DNA of 64,000 nt from Candidatus Protochlamydia sp. GTDB taxonomy: Bacteria; Chlamydiota; Chlamydiia; Chlamydiales; Parachlamydiaceae. A program made the translations under genes and the position numbers. The stretch is from assembly GCA_013695355.1 (NCBI GenBank), contig JACDAQ010000050.1, positions 1-64,000 of the forward strand, written 5' to 3'. The notes under the pieces were generated by a model. The model was not told where the DNA came from, searched no databases, and worked only from the letters and a program-made list of their open reading frames with translations. Of the stretch, positions 8,385 through 17,917 are shown piece by piece; within the stretch, counting starts at the first letter, position 1, and every line of letters starts with the position of its first letter.

Positions 8385-8394
8385 AATAAAATCA

Positions 8395-8580
8395 CATGGG
8401 ATTGTTGTACTCACCCCTATACTTGAAGTCCAAGTCTTTAAGAGATTTAATAGCCATTTCTGGATCTTTTATAATTCCTATCATGTCAATTACTGGCTTT
8501 GCCGAAAGGCCGAATAATGAAGTGGAACCAATGTGATGAACTATGGGTTTGATTCCAATCCAAAATTTAAACTTTTGACC
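8395..8580 (-). pseudogene. GrpB-family remnant (N-terminal part of the decayed fusion copy)
   Basis: The minus strand reads 'PIVHHIGSTSLFGLSAKP' and 'VIDMIGIIKDPEMAIKSL', the signature block of the GrpB/UPF0157 nucleotidyltransferase-fold family. It matches 'IHHIGSTSILGISAKPIIDM' in the intact protein at 9793-11277. The 5' part and the rest of the domain are missing. Together with 7761-7905 it gives the same order (GrpB first, DHFR-like last) as the intact fusion, so both pieces probably descend from one duplicate. Confidence 0.75.
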
Positions 8581-8739
8581 TTTATGAACCGTCTAAAATG
8601 TGTGTGCCTTGATCTAACGACTTAAAAAAAAATAAAAAAACTTAAATGGCCATTTTTAATTGACAAATGATGAAATTTACTGGGAAAAAATTGGAAGGCA
8701 ATGGGCCCAATTTGCGCCAAAGGCAAGCTAGGAAGAAGG

Positions 8740-8991
8740 CTATTTAACGAGTTTGAATCTTGGCTTCGATTGTCCGTCGAGCACAATATTTTCTAGAAAC
8801 ATGACCAGTGGACGCACCCATATACCTCCATCTCCATATAGGGCTTGATAGACAACCAATTCTTCCAGCGTTTCGCTATGGTGGGCTATTCCAATAATTT
8901 TGTAACAATGACCCTTATAATGTTCATAAAAACTGCCAATTTCAATTGATTGGGCTATAGCCGAAAGAGAAGGTAAAGTTTCTTGGCGCAT
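8740..8991 (-). CDS. DUF1653 domain protein
   Basis: A small protein of 83 residues with the whole DUF1653 signature: 'GSFYEHYKGHCYKIIGIAHHS' (in part), 'ETLEELVVYQALYG' and 'IWVRPLVMFLENIVLDGQ', ending 'PRFKLVK'. The domain is small, mostly beta, and of unknown function. The ATG at 8991 has an excellent ribosome site (AGGGGAG, 7 bases before). The upstream in-frame ATG at 9024 has none, so 8991 was chosen. It follows the methyltransferase gene on the same strand with 35 bases between, probably one operon. A frameshifted paralogue lies at 31774-32011. Confidence 0.8.
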   Translation of the reverse strand: MRQETLPSLSAIAQSIEIGSFYEHYKGHCYKIIGIAHHSETLEELVVYQALYGDGGIWVRPLVMFLENIVLDGQSKPRFKLVK

Positions 8992-9026
8992 TGCGTCTCC
9001 CCTTGTTATTTTCCTCGATCTCATGC

Positions 9027-9665
9027 TTAAGCGATTTTTTTAGCAATGCAATGAAAAGTTCGAGCAGCGTTTTGATTCATAGTTTTAAAATCAAATTGCT
9101 CAAACCATTGAATATCAAATGAACTTAATAAGTTCATTATAAGTTTGGTTGTGAAATGTCGCACGGTGAGATTTTCGTTGGTAATGTAAATCCCCCATTC
9201 TCCAAATTGCTCCAATCCCGCTGCGTATTTATCTTGGTATCTAGGGTGGACGCAAATAAGAAAATCTGTGATGTATAACACCCCTTGTTTTTTTAGGACT
9301 CGTTTGATTTCGGCGATAAGTTCGACTAATTTCTGTTCATCAGTTATGCAACAAAGCACGGTTGACATTATAACAGCATCAATAGACTCATCGTCGCTTG
9401 GGATCACTCCTGCTTTCTCTAATAACCTTAGATCAAGATCTGGATTTTCGCTGAGCCCTCTTGTAATCATATTCTCAGCAAAATCAAAGCCGATAATATT
9501 ATGATATCCTGCTGATTTTAAAATGCGCATCATACGACCATAACCACATCCATATTCGACAATTTGAGCAGTGGACGATAAGAAAGGCTGAAGTTTGTCT
9601 ATATAAAGAGGATCTTCAAATACTTTTTTAGCACCTATTTCATTCCAGTACTGTTGTGCTATCAT
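9027..9665 (-). CDS. Class I SAM-dependent methyltransferase
   Basis: A 212-residue methyltransferase with S-adenosylmethionine motif I 'IVEYGCGYGRMMRIL' at about residues 35-49, the acidic strand-2 end in 'IIGFDFAENMI', motif III/IV 'SIDAVIMSTVLCCI' and the post-IV segment 'EIKRVLKKQGVLYITDF'. This is the Methyltransf_11 arrangement. Substrate unknown; nothing in the sequence separates small-molecule from macromolecule targets. It ends just before the DUF1653 gene on the same strand and starts 127 bases after the fusion gene's stop, so it may belong to the same transcript as the GNAT-fusion pair upstream. Confidence 0.8.
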   Translation of the reverse strand: MIAQQYWNEIGAKKVFEDPLYIDKLQPFLSSTAQIVEYGCGYGRMMRILKSAGYHNIIGFDFAENMITRGLSENPDLDLRLLEKAGVIPSDDESIDAVIMSTVLCCITDEQKLVELIAEIKRVLKKQGVLYITDFLICVHPRYQDKYAAGLEQFGEWGIYITNENLTVRHFTTKLIMNLLSSFDIQWFEQFDFKTMNQNAARTFHCIAKKIA

Positions 9666-9792
9666 GATGAGATCTCCTTGAATTGATTTATTTTTTTAAA
9701 TTAGATCCTAAAATCCCATTGCTTTATTTTAGTTTAAATAGCGTTTTTTAATTGGATTGGATCGTTTAGGCCAAGTAGATGATACCTACCAC

Positions 9793-11277
9793 TCAAACTA
9801 CCTTATATTTTAATTGCACTAGACCGCTGGGATAAGATTGAACGGAGATAAGGCGGCATTTGTGCTCCCTATCCATAGTGTTAAAGAGAGAGATCCCTGA
9901 TCCTAAGATCATAGCGATTACAGATATTGTGATATCATCGACTATTCCTGCCTCTAGGAATTTAGATACAGTGATCCCTCCATCAACCCATACATGACTG
10001 ATACCCTCAGAATGAAGTATGGATGCTAGATCATGCAGTTGTCCGCAAAACAACTCTGCTTCCTTCCTAACCTCTTTTAAAGTATTACTAAGAACGATAA
10101 CTCTTTTGCCTTTGTATGGCCATTCATCAAAGCGGGAAACTACTTCATAGGTGTTCCTGCCAAGGACTAATGCCTCAATGCTATTAACAAACTTTTTAAA
10201 GCCATAATCTTCATCCCCTGAATGACCATACTCTAGCCAATCAAGATTGCTATCTTTGCGGGCAATATAACCGTCGATACTTGTAGCAATGTAGATAGAG
10301 ATTTTTGGTCGATCCATACGAGCAACGGTAAGAGATTTACCTATTTCAATATCACGTGGATCTCCTTCATAACCATCAGGGTCATTGAAGGGCATTTCTG
10401 CATATCCAAGCCTTCGATAGAACTGACATGCCTTTTCTGAAGATTGAATGAGTAACTTTTTGAATCCTTGATGATACAACCAACGCTCACAGAGTCTTAA
10501 AAATTGGCTTCCAAATCCAAGATTGCGATGGCGTTCATCAATTGCAATAATCCTTAAAGCGGCTCTCATTTCAGGCCAAAGCTGGAGATGCGCATAACCA
10601 ATTATTTCGGCGTTCTTATAAAAGATAAAGTGGGCGTGATCTTTATGTGTAAATGTCCAAGTATAAGGATCTTCTTTTGATTTAAAAAAATAGTCCTGGC
10701 GAAAACGACGTACTGCACCCCATTCTCGATCTGTCAGTGCCTTTACAACACGCCATCCATCAAAACCATTTTTTGCGTCGATGGATGCAACAAACGCGTC
10801 CTTTCCATTGCAGTACTGGAGAATATCATGTGGGAATTTCTTAGCTAATTCTAGCTTAAGCTTACCGTAATTTTCAGCGTCGGAAGCATGTGAACGCATC
10901 CAATCACGAAATTTTAAATATCTGCTAATTTCAGGATCGTCTTCTTGATACACATGGACATGGTGAGTCCGAATATTCTTGTCTTTCTGAAAATATCTTC
11001 TAAAAGCTATGCCATTTTCACCTTTGGATTCATATCCTAGGGATTCCATAGCCTCGATTGCTTTATCGACTTCTTGAATATTTCGTACTACAGGAAGCAT
11101 GTCGATAATAGGTTTGGCGCTTATCCCAAGGATGGAAGTCGAGCCAATGTGGTGAATCTCTACACAATTATGCCCCAAAGCTTGTCTAATCCGTTCTGCC
11201 TCTACCTCAAATAATTCAGGCCAGCTTGGGTTATATTCAACAACTTCTATTTTTCTATTTGTATCTGAAGGCGACAT
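9793..11277 (-). CDS. Three-domain fusion: GrpB - GNAT - DHFR/RibD-C-like reductase
   Basis: One 494-residue polypeptide holds three normally separate proteins. Residues about 5-170 are a GrpB/UPF0157 domain (HHIGSTS at 42-48, 'AKPIIDMLPVV'). About 175-318 is a GNAT acetyltransferase ('IAIDERHRNLGFGSQFL', 'ACQFYRRLGYAEMPF'). About 322-494 is a dihydrofolate-reductase/RibD C-terminal-like domain ('ISIYIATSIDGYIARKD', 'ALVLGRNTYEVVSRF', 'HVWVDGGITVSKFLEAG', 'VLGSG'-type end). The start was placed at 11277, where the ATG overlaps the TAA of the preceding GNAT gene (TAATG), a translational-coupling junction. An ATG 15 bases upstream is possible but less likely. No frameshift is visible. The substrate is unknown; GrpB proteins have a nucleotidyltransferase-like fold. 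Confidence 0.85.
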   Translation of the reverse strand: MSPSDTNRKIEVVEYNPSWPELFEVEAERIRQALGHNCVEIHHIGSTSILGISAKPIIDMLPVVRNIQEVDKAIEAMESLGYESKGENGIAFRRYFQKDKNIRTHHVHVYQEDDPEISRYLKFRDWMRSHASDAENYGKLKLELAKKFPHDILQYCNGKDAFVASIDAKNGFDGWRVVKALTDREWGAVRRFRQDYFFKSKEDPYTWTFTHKDHAHFIFYKNAEIIGYAHLQLWPEMRAALRIIAIDERHRNLGFGSQFLRLCERWLYHQGFKKLLIQSSEKACQFYRRLGYAEMPFNDPDGYEGDPRDIEIGKSLTVARMDRPKISIYIATSIDGYIARKDSNLDWLEYGHSGDEDYGFKKFVNSIEALVLGRNTYEVVSRFDEWPYKGKRVIVLSNTLKEVRKEAELFCGQLHDLASILHSEGISHVWVDGGITVSKFLEAGIVDDITISVIAMILGSGISLFNTMDREHKCRLISVQSYPSGLVQLKYKVV

Positions 11278-11828
11278 TATAGAATTCTCCATTCGCTATG
11301 ATTTATACGATACAGTACATGTCTTCTAAGTGAATGGTCCTCTGGTAGCTTTGGATGATCAAAATCATCTTTTGAATCATGGTGCATGCCTATTTTTTTC
11401 ATGATGCGTCTAGAACGCATGTTTTGAACAGCTGTAAAGGAAACAATCTCATCATGGTTCAGAGTTTCAAATCCATATTTTAAGGCCGCCTTAGCTCCTT
11501 CTGTTGCATAACCCTTTCCCCAGTGATCAAAAATAAGTCGCCATCCAACTTCAACAGCAGGTGTAAAATGGGCATCGAAAGAAGGTTCAGCAAGCCCTAT
11601 AAATCCAATGAAATCCGCAATATTTTGGACTGATACAGCCCATAATCCCCAATCTTGCTTTTCTAACTTAGCAGAAATACGCTGGGCAAGATCATTGCTT
11701 TCCTGGCGACTGAGAACAGAGGAGAAATATTCCATAACCCTAGGATCAGCGTTTAGCTGAGCAAAGGATTCCAAGTCTTCTTCTCGCCATGGGCGCAAAA
11801 TCAATCGTTTTGTTTTAAGTATAGTCAT
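11277..11828 (-). CDS. GNAT acetyltransferase, RimJ/RimL type
   Basis: A 183-residue N-acetyltransferase beginning 'TKRLILRPWREEDLE' and containing 'VGWRLIFDHWGKGYATEGAK', the acetyl-CoA-binding R/Q-x-x-G-x-A/G block of the Acetyltransf_3 family, then 'NMRSRRIMKKIGMHH'. A C-terminal 'LRRHVLYRI' block is shared by RimL-like enzymes of unknown substrate. It is the first gene of a coupled pair: its TAA shares one base with the ATG of the GrpB-GNAT-DHFR fusion. With the fusion's internal GNAT, two acetyltransferase domains come from one transcript. Confidence 0.85.
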   Translation of the reverse strand: MTILKTKRLILRPWREEDLESFAQLNADPRVMEYFSSVLSRQESNDLAQRISAKLEKQDWGLWAVSVQNIADFIGFIGLAEPSFDAHFTPAVEVGWRLIFDHWGKGYATEGAKAALKYGFETLNHDEIVSFTAVQNMRSRRIMKKIGMHHDSKDDFDHPKLPEDHSLRRHVLYRINHSEWRIL

Positions 11829-12071
11829 AGAGTGAATTTTTAACGGTTAGACAGTCAAAGTTTACTGGTATTTTCTAGAGAAATCAAGCGAGTAGAACAA
11901 TTTTTAATACTATTTATTTAAGAATCATTTTCTTGACCCTCACGTTACGTCCAACCTCTATGAGCAAGAGATTTATGGCTAAAATCTAAGTGATTTTATT
12001 GGATGAGAATAGTAGAATATGTTTGCCGTTATACCGCGAGTGCATATTTTTTTTATTTAAAGGTTAGTATA

Positions 12072-12917
12072 ATGTTAAAAAAAACTTATTATTTTTTATT
12101 TATCTTTTTTATCTCAATTAACCCTGTCTTAGCATTAGACAAACTCGAAATAGCCTATGTTACAAAATTAAATGATACCCAATTTGAAAGTTTTATTCAA
12201 ACAGCCGAAAAGCCTGTGATCATAGATTTCTGGGCTACATGGTGCGCTCCCTGCATGAAAATGAAACCAATATTTGAGCAATTGGCAAATGAACTTAAAG
12301 AACAATATCTGTTTGTTAGCATAAATATCGACGAAGGTCAGCAAATAGCTAAAAAATATGGTGTTACGAGCATTCCAGCTTTTAAGATTATAAAGAATAA
12401 CACTGTTATTGGAACTTTTACAGGATATACGGTTAAAGAAAGCTTCATAGAACATATTGATAATGCTATTCATAAAAAAACAACTTTAAAGACCTTGTTA
12501 TCAGCTATTCAATCAGATGATAAAGAACTAGTTGAAACATGTCTAGACAAAGATATAGATGTGAATGGAATTAGCCAAATCAATGTTATGAACGCAACGA
12601 TGCCCATTACCCCTTTAATGATGGCCTCTTCAAAAGTTATTTTCTGGCAATCTTCTCTTGAAATTGTTTCAATGTTGTTGAAAGCAGGTGCCCAGATAGA
12701 TCTAGAGATCGATTCTCCTAAATTTGACAAATCTATGGCTGTCACCGGTTGGGGTAAGACGAGTGTCCGATTAATAGCTGAAGAAACTGCTAAAGGTAGG
12801 TCTGAAGAAGAGCTCGCTGCAATTTGCGATGACACGATTCGACAAAGAGTGTTAGAATGCAAAACACAAGCAACTAATTTGCTAGAACTATTTCAGAAGT
12901 TTAACTCTAAAAAATAA
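12072..12917 (+). CDS. Secreted thioredoxin-fold protein with ankyrin-like C-terminus
   Basis: The chosen ATG at 12072 opens a signal peptide (MLKKTYYFLFIFFISINPVLA); an upstream in-frame ATG at 12003 would bury it. Mature residues about 27-135 are a thioredoxin domain with the active site 'WATWCAPCMKMKP' (Cys58 and Cys61) and the cis-proline loop 'TSIPAF' (Pro102). Residues about 140-230 read 'LLSAIQSDDKELVETCLDK', 'DIDVNG' and 'PLMMASS...IVSMLLKAGAQID', the helix-turn-helix and TPLm-A pattern of two ankyrin repeats. The C-terminal 50 residues are helical and charged. The likely site is the periplasm, with thiol-disulphide exchange directed by a protein-binding module. It stands alone, with about 150-240 bases of AT-rich sequence before it. 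Confidence 0.8.
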   Translation: MLKKTYYFLFIFFISINPVLALDKLEIAYVTKLNDTQFESFIQTAEKPVIIDFWATWCAPCMKMKPIFEQLANELKEQYLFVSINIDEGQQIAKKYGVTSIPAFKIIKNNTVIGTFTGYTVKESFIEHIDNAIHKKTTLKTLLSAIQSDDKELVETCLDKDIDVNGISQINVMNATMPITPLMMASSKVIFWQSSLEIVSMLLKAGAQIDLEIDSPKFDKSMAVTGWGKTSVRLIAEETAKGRSEEELAAICDDTIRQRVLECKTQATNLLELFQKFNSKK

Positions 12918-13459
12918 AATTTCAATGTGAATGGAATTCACGAGGATGTACCTGCAATTTTTTTGTTTGAATTTACACTTAAAATTTTTCGAGTACTCTT
13001 AAGTAAAAACCACCATGATGTTTGTTTAGCGTGTTCGCTCTATTAAAAATGGTACAAAATTTACTTTTTAATAAATTTCATAAAACAGGCTTTGGGAACT
13101 TGGTAGAGACAATTGAAAAAGATGGACCTAACCATACTCTAAAGAGGCAGAGTCAACAATTATGGTGTCTGCGTAGGCAATTCGCATTTCTAATGTTAAA
13201 AAAGAGAAACCTTCAATTTAATTTCATCTGATATCCTGTTGTTTGCTGTCCCGTACGGTCAATAGTTTGGTGTTGCTATAGTTTAAAGAGGAATTTTTTT
13301 AATCCTACTTGTACATCTGAACTGAATTAGGAACAAATGCATGATCGTTTTATTTATGAAGGCCAAGTTGGTAATAAATGTAAACGTACAAGTTAACCAG
13401 TAGATAAAATTGAGTTTTATAGTAATTCTGGTTTTGCAGTTGCTGAGTGTTGAAAGTTC
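12918..13459. other. Intergenic stretch, no gene recognised
   Basis: 540 bases between the thioredoxin gene and the dead serine hydrolase. A 69-codon frame at 13022-13231 has no ribosome site and no recognisable motif. I see no repeat, RNA or transposase signature here. Confidence 0.4.
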
Positions 13460-15434
13460 TTATAACATAGAATTGGCTTTAAAGTCTGTCTCCCCATCTA
13501 GTTTTGTATGCGTTCTCCCGTGGACTGTTAAAATATTATTTTTAAATTCAAGAGGAAACCAGCGCCCATCCTGTTTTTGAAAGATACCAATATTTTTTGA
13601 TATAGGCTTTACATCAAAAGTTGGTCCGGGAGTTTTGAAGAAAAATTTTCCATTCACTTCTTCAATCTTCACTTTATTTTCTGAATTATTGTCATTCGAA
13701 TATATACCTTTATGCTTTTTCCATTTCTCTAGATCAATTTTTTTATTAGTTTGATTTGCTTCAACCACTTCTGGGTGCAGAGAAGGAATTAAATGATGAG
13801 AAAAAGACTCACTTCCTTTCCACTTGTAAACCTCGGCTATTTTCCTGATGACCTCTGGGATGAGATCAATTCCAGTTTCTGAATTTGTCATAACAACAGC
13901 GCCTTGACCTTGATCGTTTGGATCATGAGACATCGAAAACCTAAATTGGATCCAGAATGATAAAAATAGGTTGCATCTCTGGTTTTCTCAATAAACACTC
14001 CGAGTCCAGGGACCTCATTTTCATGTAATTTTTTTAATCGATTTTGAATCTCTTTTATTCTTTCCTCATCCAAATTTACACTTAAATTTTTAAGCTCAGC
14101 ATTCAACCTATGCATTTCATTCTCAAAATAAGGTGTCACCATTTCTTTAGCGGATGCTTGACTAAGAAAAGCACCATGGCTTAATGAGCCCTGAATTCCA
14201 TGGAGCACTTTGGCTAAATCTTCTGGAGTGGACCATAGACCTGCTGCTGCAAGTTCGGGTTGTTGCATCCAGCCACCTGGAAGAGGATTCCCAGTTTGTA
14301 TATAACCGTCAACTATTTCATGTTCATCGGGGGAAAATGTGCTTTGCTTCATCCCAAGTTTACTAAAGACCCTTGCGTCAACAACTTTACCGAAATCTTT
14401 TTCATTTAAAATAGTTTCTATAATCGTTTGCAAAATCATCGCTCCGCCTCCCGTGTACGCAAATTCAGCTCCCGGTTGCATGAAATTTTGAGCAGGAGGT
14501 GAATTAGTGCCCTCCCCTTTTATAATCTCATCAACGGTAGGAAGTTGCTGTTTCACTGCACGCTCTTCTGCATGATTGAGAGCAATTTCTAGATTAACAA
14601 TTTGCTGTTCAATTTTTTTATTTGGGCCTACTTGAAGCTGATCTTTGAGACGCGAAATTTGTTCATTTGTCTCTCTGATTTCCGCATCTTTATCGCGATA
14701 ATAGCCTCGAAATCCCGTATGGGATTCCCCTTCTAACCCAGCTGTATGCGCCATGAGCTGTCTTATCGTGATCGGCTCTTTCTGACCATTAGACATAGAC
14801 TCCCATAAGTCTTCATCTAAGATGTCTATAATAACTGTATCGAGCGTTAATGAATTCTGAGATTTTGGAATTATAACTTTATCTTCTATGAGAGATAAAA
14901 TAGTTATGGCTGTAATAGTTTTGCTTATAGAAGCTGATTGAATTTTTTAAATTTGGATCTTCAAGTTTGCCAAATCCGGCAGACCATAAGTTTCCCTTAT
15001 CAATTACAGTAATTCTGGCACCAGCTACCGCTAAATCTTTCATCCGATTAGTGATGCTCTCTAATGCCGCTCCTGGCGACTTCCATGCCGGTGATAATTC
15101 ATTAAGGACTTTAGCTTTTTTTTCTTCAATTTTTGTTAAATCCGTTGTTTTAAAGCCAAGAATATTCAGGCCAGGATGCCGATTTTATCTGCTGCTAATA
15201 AAAGATCACCACGCGGGGATAATTTTCCTTTTAAATCCTGAGAATTTGGCAGGTTGCCTAATGAGAATGAATTTAAGATGGCGGAAGCTGTTTGCAGCTT
15301 TTCTTTATTGCCTAAACCTCGTAAGTTATGCCATTAATTTAAACGGAATGTTCAGATTTTTGTTCCTTAATTGAGCTAATATGGTCAATACTTGGCTGGC
15401 AGAAATTAATATTTATTTGCTCAGGGCTAGATAT
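13460..15434 (-). pseudogene. Beta-lactamase-family serine hydrolase, multiply frameshifted, with the local N-terminal domain
   Basis: Reassembled across frames on the minus strand, this was a serine hydrolase of the class C beta-lactamase/PBP-like fold. Its parts, from the 5' end: an N-terminal domain shared with the two neighbours ('EQININFCQ', 'KEKLQTASAILNSFSLGN', 'SQDLKGKLS'); the S-x-x-K motif in 'SASISKTITAITIL'; 'IRQLMAHTAGLEG'; a Y-T-G variant of the Y-x-N motif in 'FAYTGGGAMILQ'; 'GLWSTPEDLAKVL'; H-x-G in 'FYHSGSNLGF'; then 'GAVVMTNSETG'. Frame breaks are visible near 15175, near 14950 and between 13888 and 13933. In-frame stops sit in the N-terminal domain, and the expected start reads ATA at 15432-15434 after a good AAGGTGG. 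All three active-site motifs remain legible, so inactivation is recent. Confidence 0.85.
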
Positions 15435-15653
15435 AACACCACCTTCTAATAGGAATTATATCTCTTTAATATTACCATATAATAATTTTAAGTCAAATTA
15501 CTAAAAGAACTTAGATCATTAAGAAAACATTTAATAAACATAATATTCGCCAATAATGATGAGAATGAATAGAGTCTTTAAAAGATTTTGATATGGATTC
15601 TGGAATTGCAAACTAGCTTTTTTCCAGTCATAATACTAATAAAAGAGCAACCG

Positions 15654-15713
15654 ATCAGCGGTTATGAGGGCGGTATCTTTCATGTTACCATTACCCTCCA
15701 ACCGCTATAAGAT
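15654..15713. repeat. Imperfect hairpin with a related half-copy at about 3241-3277
   Basis: 'atcagcggttatgagggcggta' style sequence (15654-15675) is mirrored by 'taccctccaaccgct' (from about 15692), giving a stem of some 18 pairs. A related sequence, 'caaccagcggtcagcgg' followed by 'ttataggttggtatc', occurs once at 3243-3275 without its partner arm. It may be a short interspersed repeat or a terminator. Confidence 0.4.
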
Positions 15714-15802
15714 GATGAGCATTTTTAAAGCTAAAAGCTACTGAAATTTTTTTTTGAGATAGTGCATGCTGGCAGCTAGTGGATCCCGAAATTTTTTAGT
15801 CA

Positions 15803-16015
15803 TTAGGTATGCGGTGATAGAGTTTTCTGTATAGAATTATTGAATAAGTTTGTAATTCCTGAATTTTCTAGTATAATTCTAACCTTTTTCCCTTGTATTT
15901 CTCCAATTGATTCAGAAATATCATCCTTATCAATCTTGTCTAAATAATCTTGATATTGCTGATATTGGTTTATTTTTCTAGAGTATTTTAATTATTCTTC
16001 TGAAATGGAATCCAT
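15803..16015 (-). pseudogene. Small ORF with an early in-frame stop, unrecognised
   Basis: The minus strand from the ATG at 16015 reads MDSISEE, then TAA, then about 62 further codons ('LKYSRKINQYQQYQDYLD', 'KIDKDDISESIGEIQGKK') to a stop at 15803-15805. Coding-like composition continues past the stop. It may be a decayed small protein belonging to the neighbouring serine hydrolase cluster. The rest of 15435-16194 holds only the hairpin above and AT-rich DNA. Confidence 0.35.
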
Positions 16016-16194
16016 ACTGAGGTCCTTAATTAAAGATTTAACTTAATACCTTAATATTTCTATTATACAAAAATTTAAATTTTTAAATATTTAATTGGCA
16101 CCTGTTTGAATTATTAAAATTTAATAATTTTCGTTAATTTCAATAATGTTATAATTAATCTAAAGTGTTTGATTTTTATCAAAAGGTTTGATTT

Positions 16195-17817
16195 ATGACG
16201 CCCCAGGATTTTCATCTAAATTTTTCGTATAAAGACGCGGATTACAGCATTAAACTTCTTCAAGATCCAGAGAAGTACTCAAACTATTCCGTCACGATTA
16301 ATGGTATTTCCTATAAAATTTTAGGTGAAGAAGAAAAACTTCCCATGGCATACAATATATTAAATTCTATTTCATTGACTTCAATTGGTTCAGACAAAGA
16401 TTTATCAAGAAAAATTGAAAATCTTACGAAAGTGGCTGTATTACCAAAAACAATTAAGGCATTGTCTATACTTAATCCTACAGCCACTATAAATAATGAG
16501 ATTGTAAAAGGAAGTGAAGGAAATACCATAGATTCTTATTTGCGTTCTATGGTTGAAAAAACTTCTTTTAGAGGTTCGGTAATGGTTGTAAAGGAAAGCG
16601 AAATAATTTTGAGTAAAGGTTATGGAAATGCAACTTTAAATGAAAAAAATACCGCTTCTACAATTTTTCATATTGGATCTCTAACTAAACAATTCACCGC
16701 AGCAGCTATTATGAAATTAGTGGAAAAGGGAAACATCAGTTTGAATGAAAAGATTAATCTCTACCTTTCTCAAGAATATCAATCCGAAGAATATTGGAAG
16801 AATATAACTATTCAACAACTTCTTTCACATACATCGGGGATATCTAATTATACGGAGGATCCCAATTATTTTAAAAATTGTTTAAGTCTAACAAAAGACC
16901 TCTTAATAAAAGAAGCCATGAAAGAACCTTTAAGATATCCAATAGGAGAATTTCATTACAGCAATACAGGTTATCTTCTTTTAGGTGCTATTATTGAGGA
17001 ACAAAGTAAAGTTTCATATAGAGAATTTATGAGTCGTGAATTTTTTATTCCTGCTGACATGAATGAGAGTGGTGTGCATGACATAACATTTGAGCTAAAT
17101 CCTACTATGGCTATTGGGTTTCGACCAGATGAATCTGGAGATAATTTGATCGAAGATGTTATAGAAAACCTCAGTCAAACATGCGGAGCTGATGGTGCCA
17201 TTTACTCTTCTTTGGAAGATCTTCTAAAGTGGAGCCAAATTTTAGATAAAGGAAAAAAAATTTTAATGATAGAATCGCTTAATGAAATGAAAACACCCAT
17301 TAAAAATGGGTATGGTTATGGACTTGGAATTGAACAAAATTTTGGAACAACAAAAATTTTTCATGATGGGTTAGTTCCGGGATTTGTAAGTAGTTTTGTT
17401 AAATACCCTGAAAAGGACATATTTATAGCTGTGCTGGGTAATAACGGTAAATTTCCATCAGGATTTCTTACTAACTATATTTCTGAGCTTTTATTAGACG
17501 AAAAAGGGGAAGGGCTTACAATTATTCCTCATGATTTTAGAGAAGACCCGAGATTGGGGATTTTTAAATCTATTGAAGGATCTGTTCTAATTGAATTATT
17601 TGAAAAAAATGGACATCTATTTATGAAAGGTATTGACGCTCCAGGGACAGTCTCAGAGTGTTTCCTTTTATCTAATAAACGTATACTACACCCTTCCGGT
17701 TTACAAATTGAATTTAAAGAGGATTCACTTATTGTCTATGCTGAACATGAGAAAAATGAAAATAATCCTGAAGGCAAGGTTGATCAATTAGCACGTAGTC
17801 TTGAAAAAATAATTTAA
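16195..17817 (+). CDS. Beta-lactamase-family serine hydrolase with the local N-terminal domain
   Basis: An intact 540-residue protein. Residues about 1-80 form the small N-terminal domain shared only with the two neighbouring hydrolases ('FHLNFSYKDADYSIKLL', 'INGISYKILGEEEKL', 'AYNILNSISL', 'DKDL'). Residues about 110-450 are a serine hydrolase of the beta-lactamase/D-Ala-D-Ala peptidase fold: nucleophile motif S162-L-T-K165 in 'IFHIGSLTKQFTAAAI', 'IQQLLSHTSGISNY', Y255-S-N257 in 'EFHYSNTGYLLLG', and the third motif HDG in 'KIFHDGLVPGF'. The final 90 residues resemble the lipocalin-like or DUF3471-type tail of such proteins. There is no signal peptide, so it is cytoplasmic or a type III substrate. 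The ribosome site is AAAGG, 9 bases before the ATG. The substrate (peptide, ester or D-amino-acid bond) is unknown. Confidence 0.85.
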   Translation: MTPQDFHLNFSYKDADYSIKLLQDPEKYSNYSVTINGISYKILGEEEKLPMAYNILNSISLTSIGSDKDLSRKIENLTKVAVLPKTIKALSILNPTATINNEIVKGSEGNTIDSYLRSMVEKTSFRGSVMVVKESEIILSKGYGNATLNEKNTASTIFHIGSLTKQFTAAAIMKLVEKGNISLNEKINLYLSQEYQSEEYWKNITIQQLLSHTSGISNYTEDPNYFKNCLSLTKDLLIKEAMKEPLRYPIGEFHYSNTGYLLLGAIIEEQSKVSYREFMSREFFIPADMNESGVHDITFELNPTMAIGFRPDESGDNLIEDVIENLSQTCGADGAIYSSLEDLLKWSQILDKGKKILMIESLNEMKTPIKNGYGYGLGIEQNFGTTKIFHDGLVPGFVSSFVKYPEKDIFIAVLGNNGKFPSGFLTNYISELLLDEKGEGLTIIPHDFREDPRLGIFKSIEGSVLIELFEKNGHLFMKGIDAPGTVSECFLLSNKRILHPSGLQIEFKEDSLIVYAEHEKNENNPEGKVDQLARSLEKII

Positions 17818-17917
17818 GCACATTTTATAATTAAATAATTATTAGCTTTCTATATAACAACAACTTAGGGATAAAAGACTGATAAGTAACGTCTAATTTA
17901 GTTGAGTAAGATGGGTA

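Noticed and set aside
13022-13231. 69-codon plus-strand frame
   Set aside because: No ribosome site, family or coding-like pattern.
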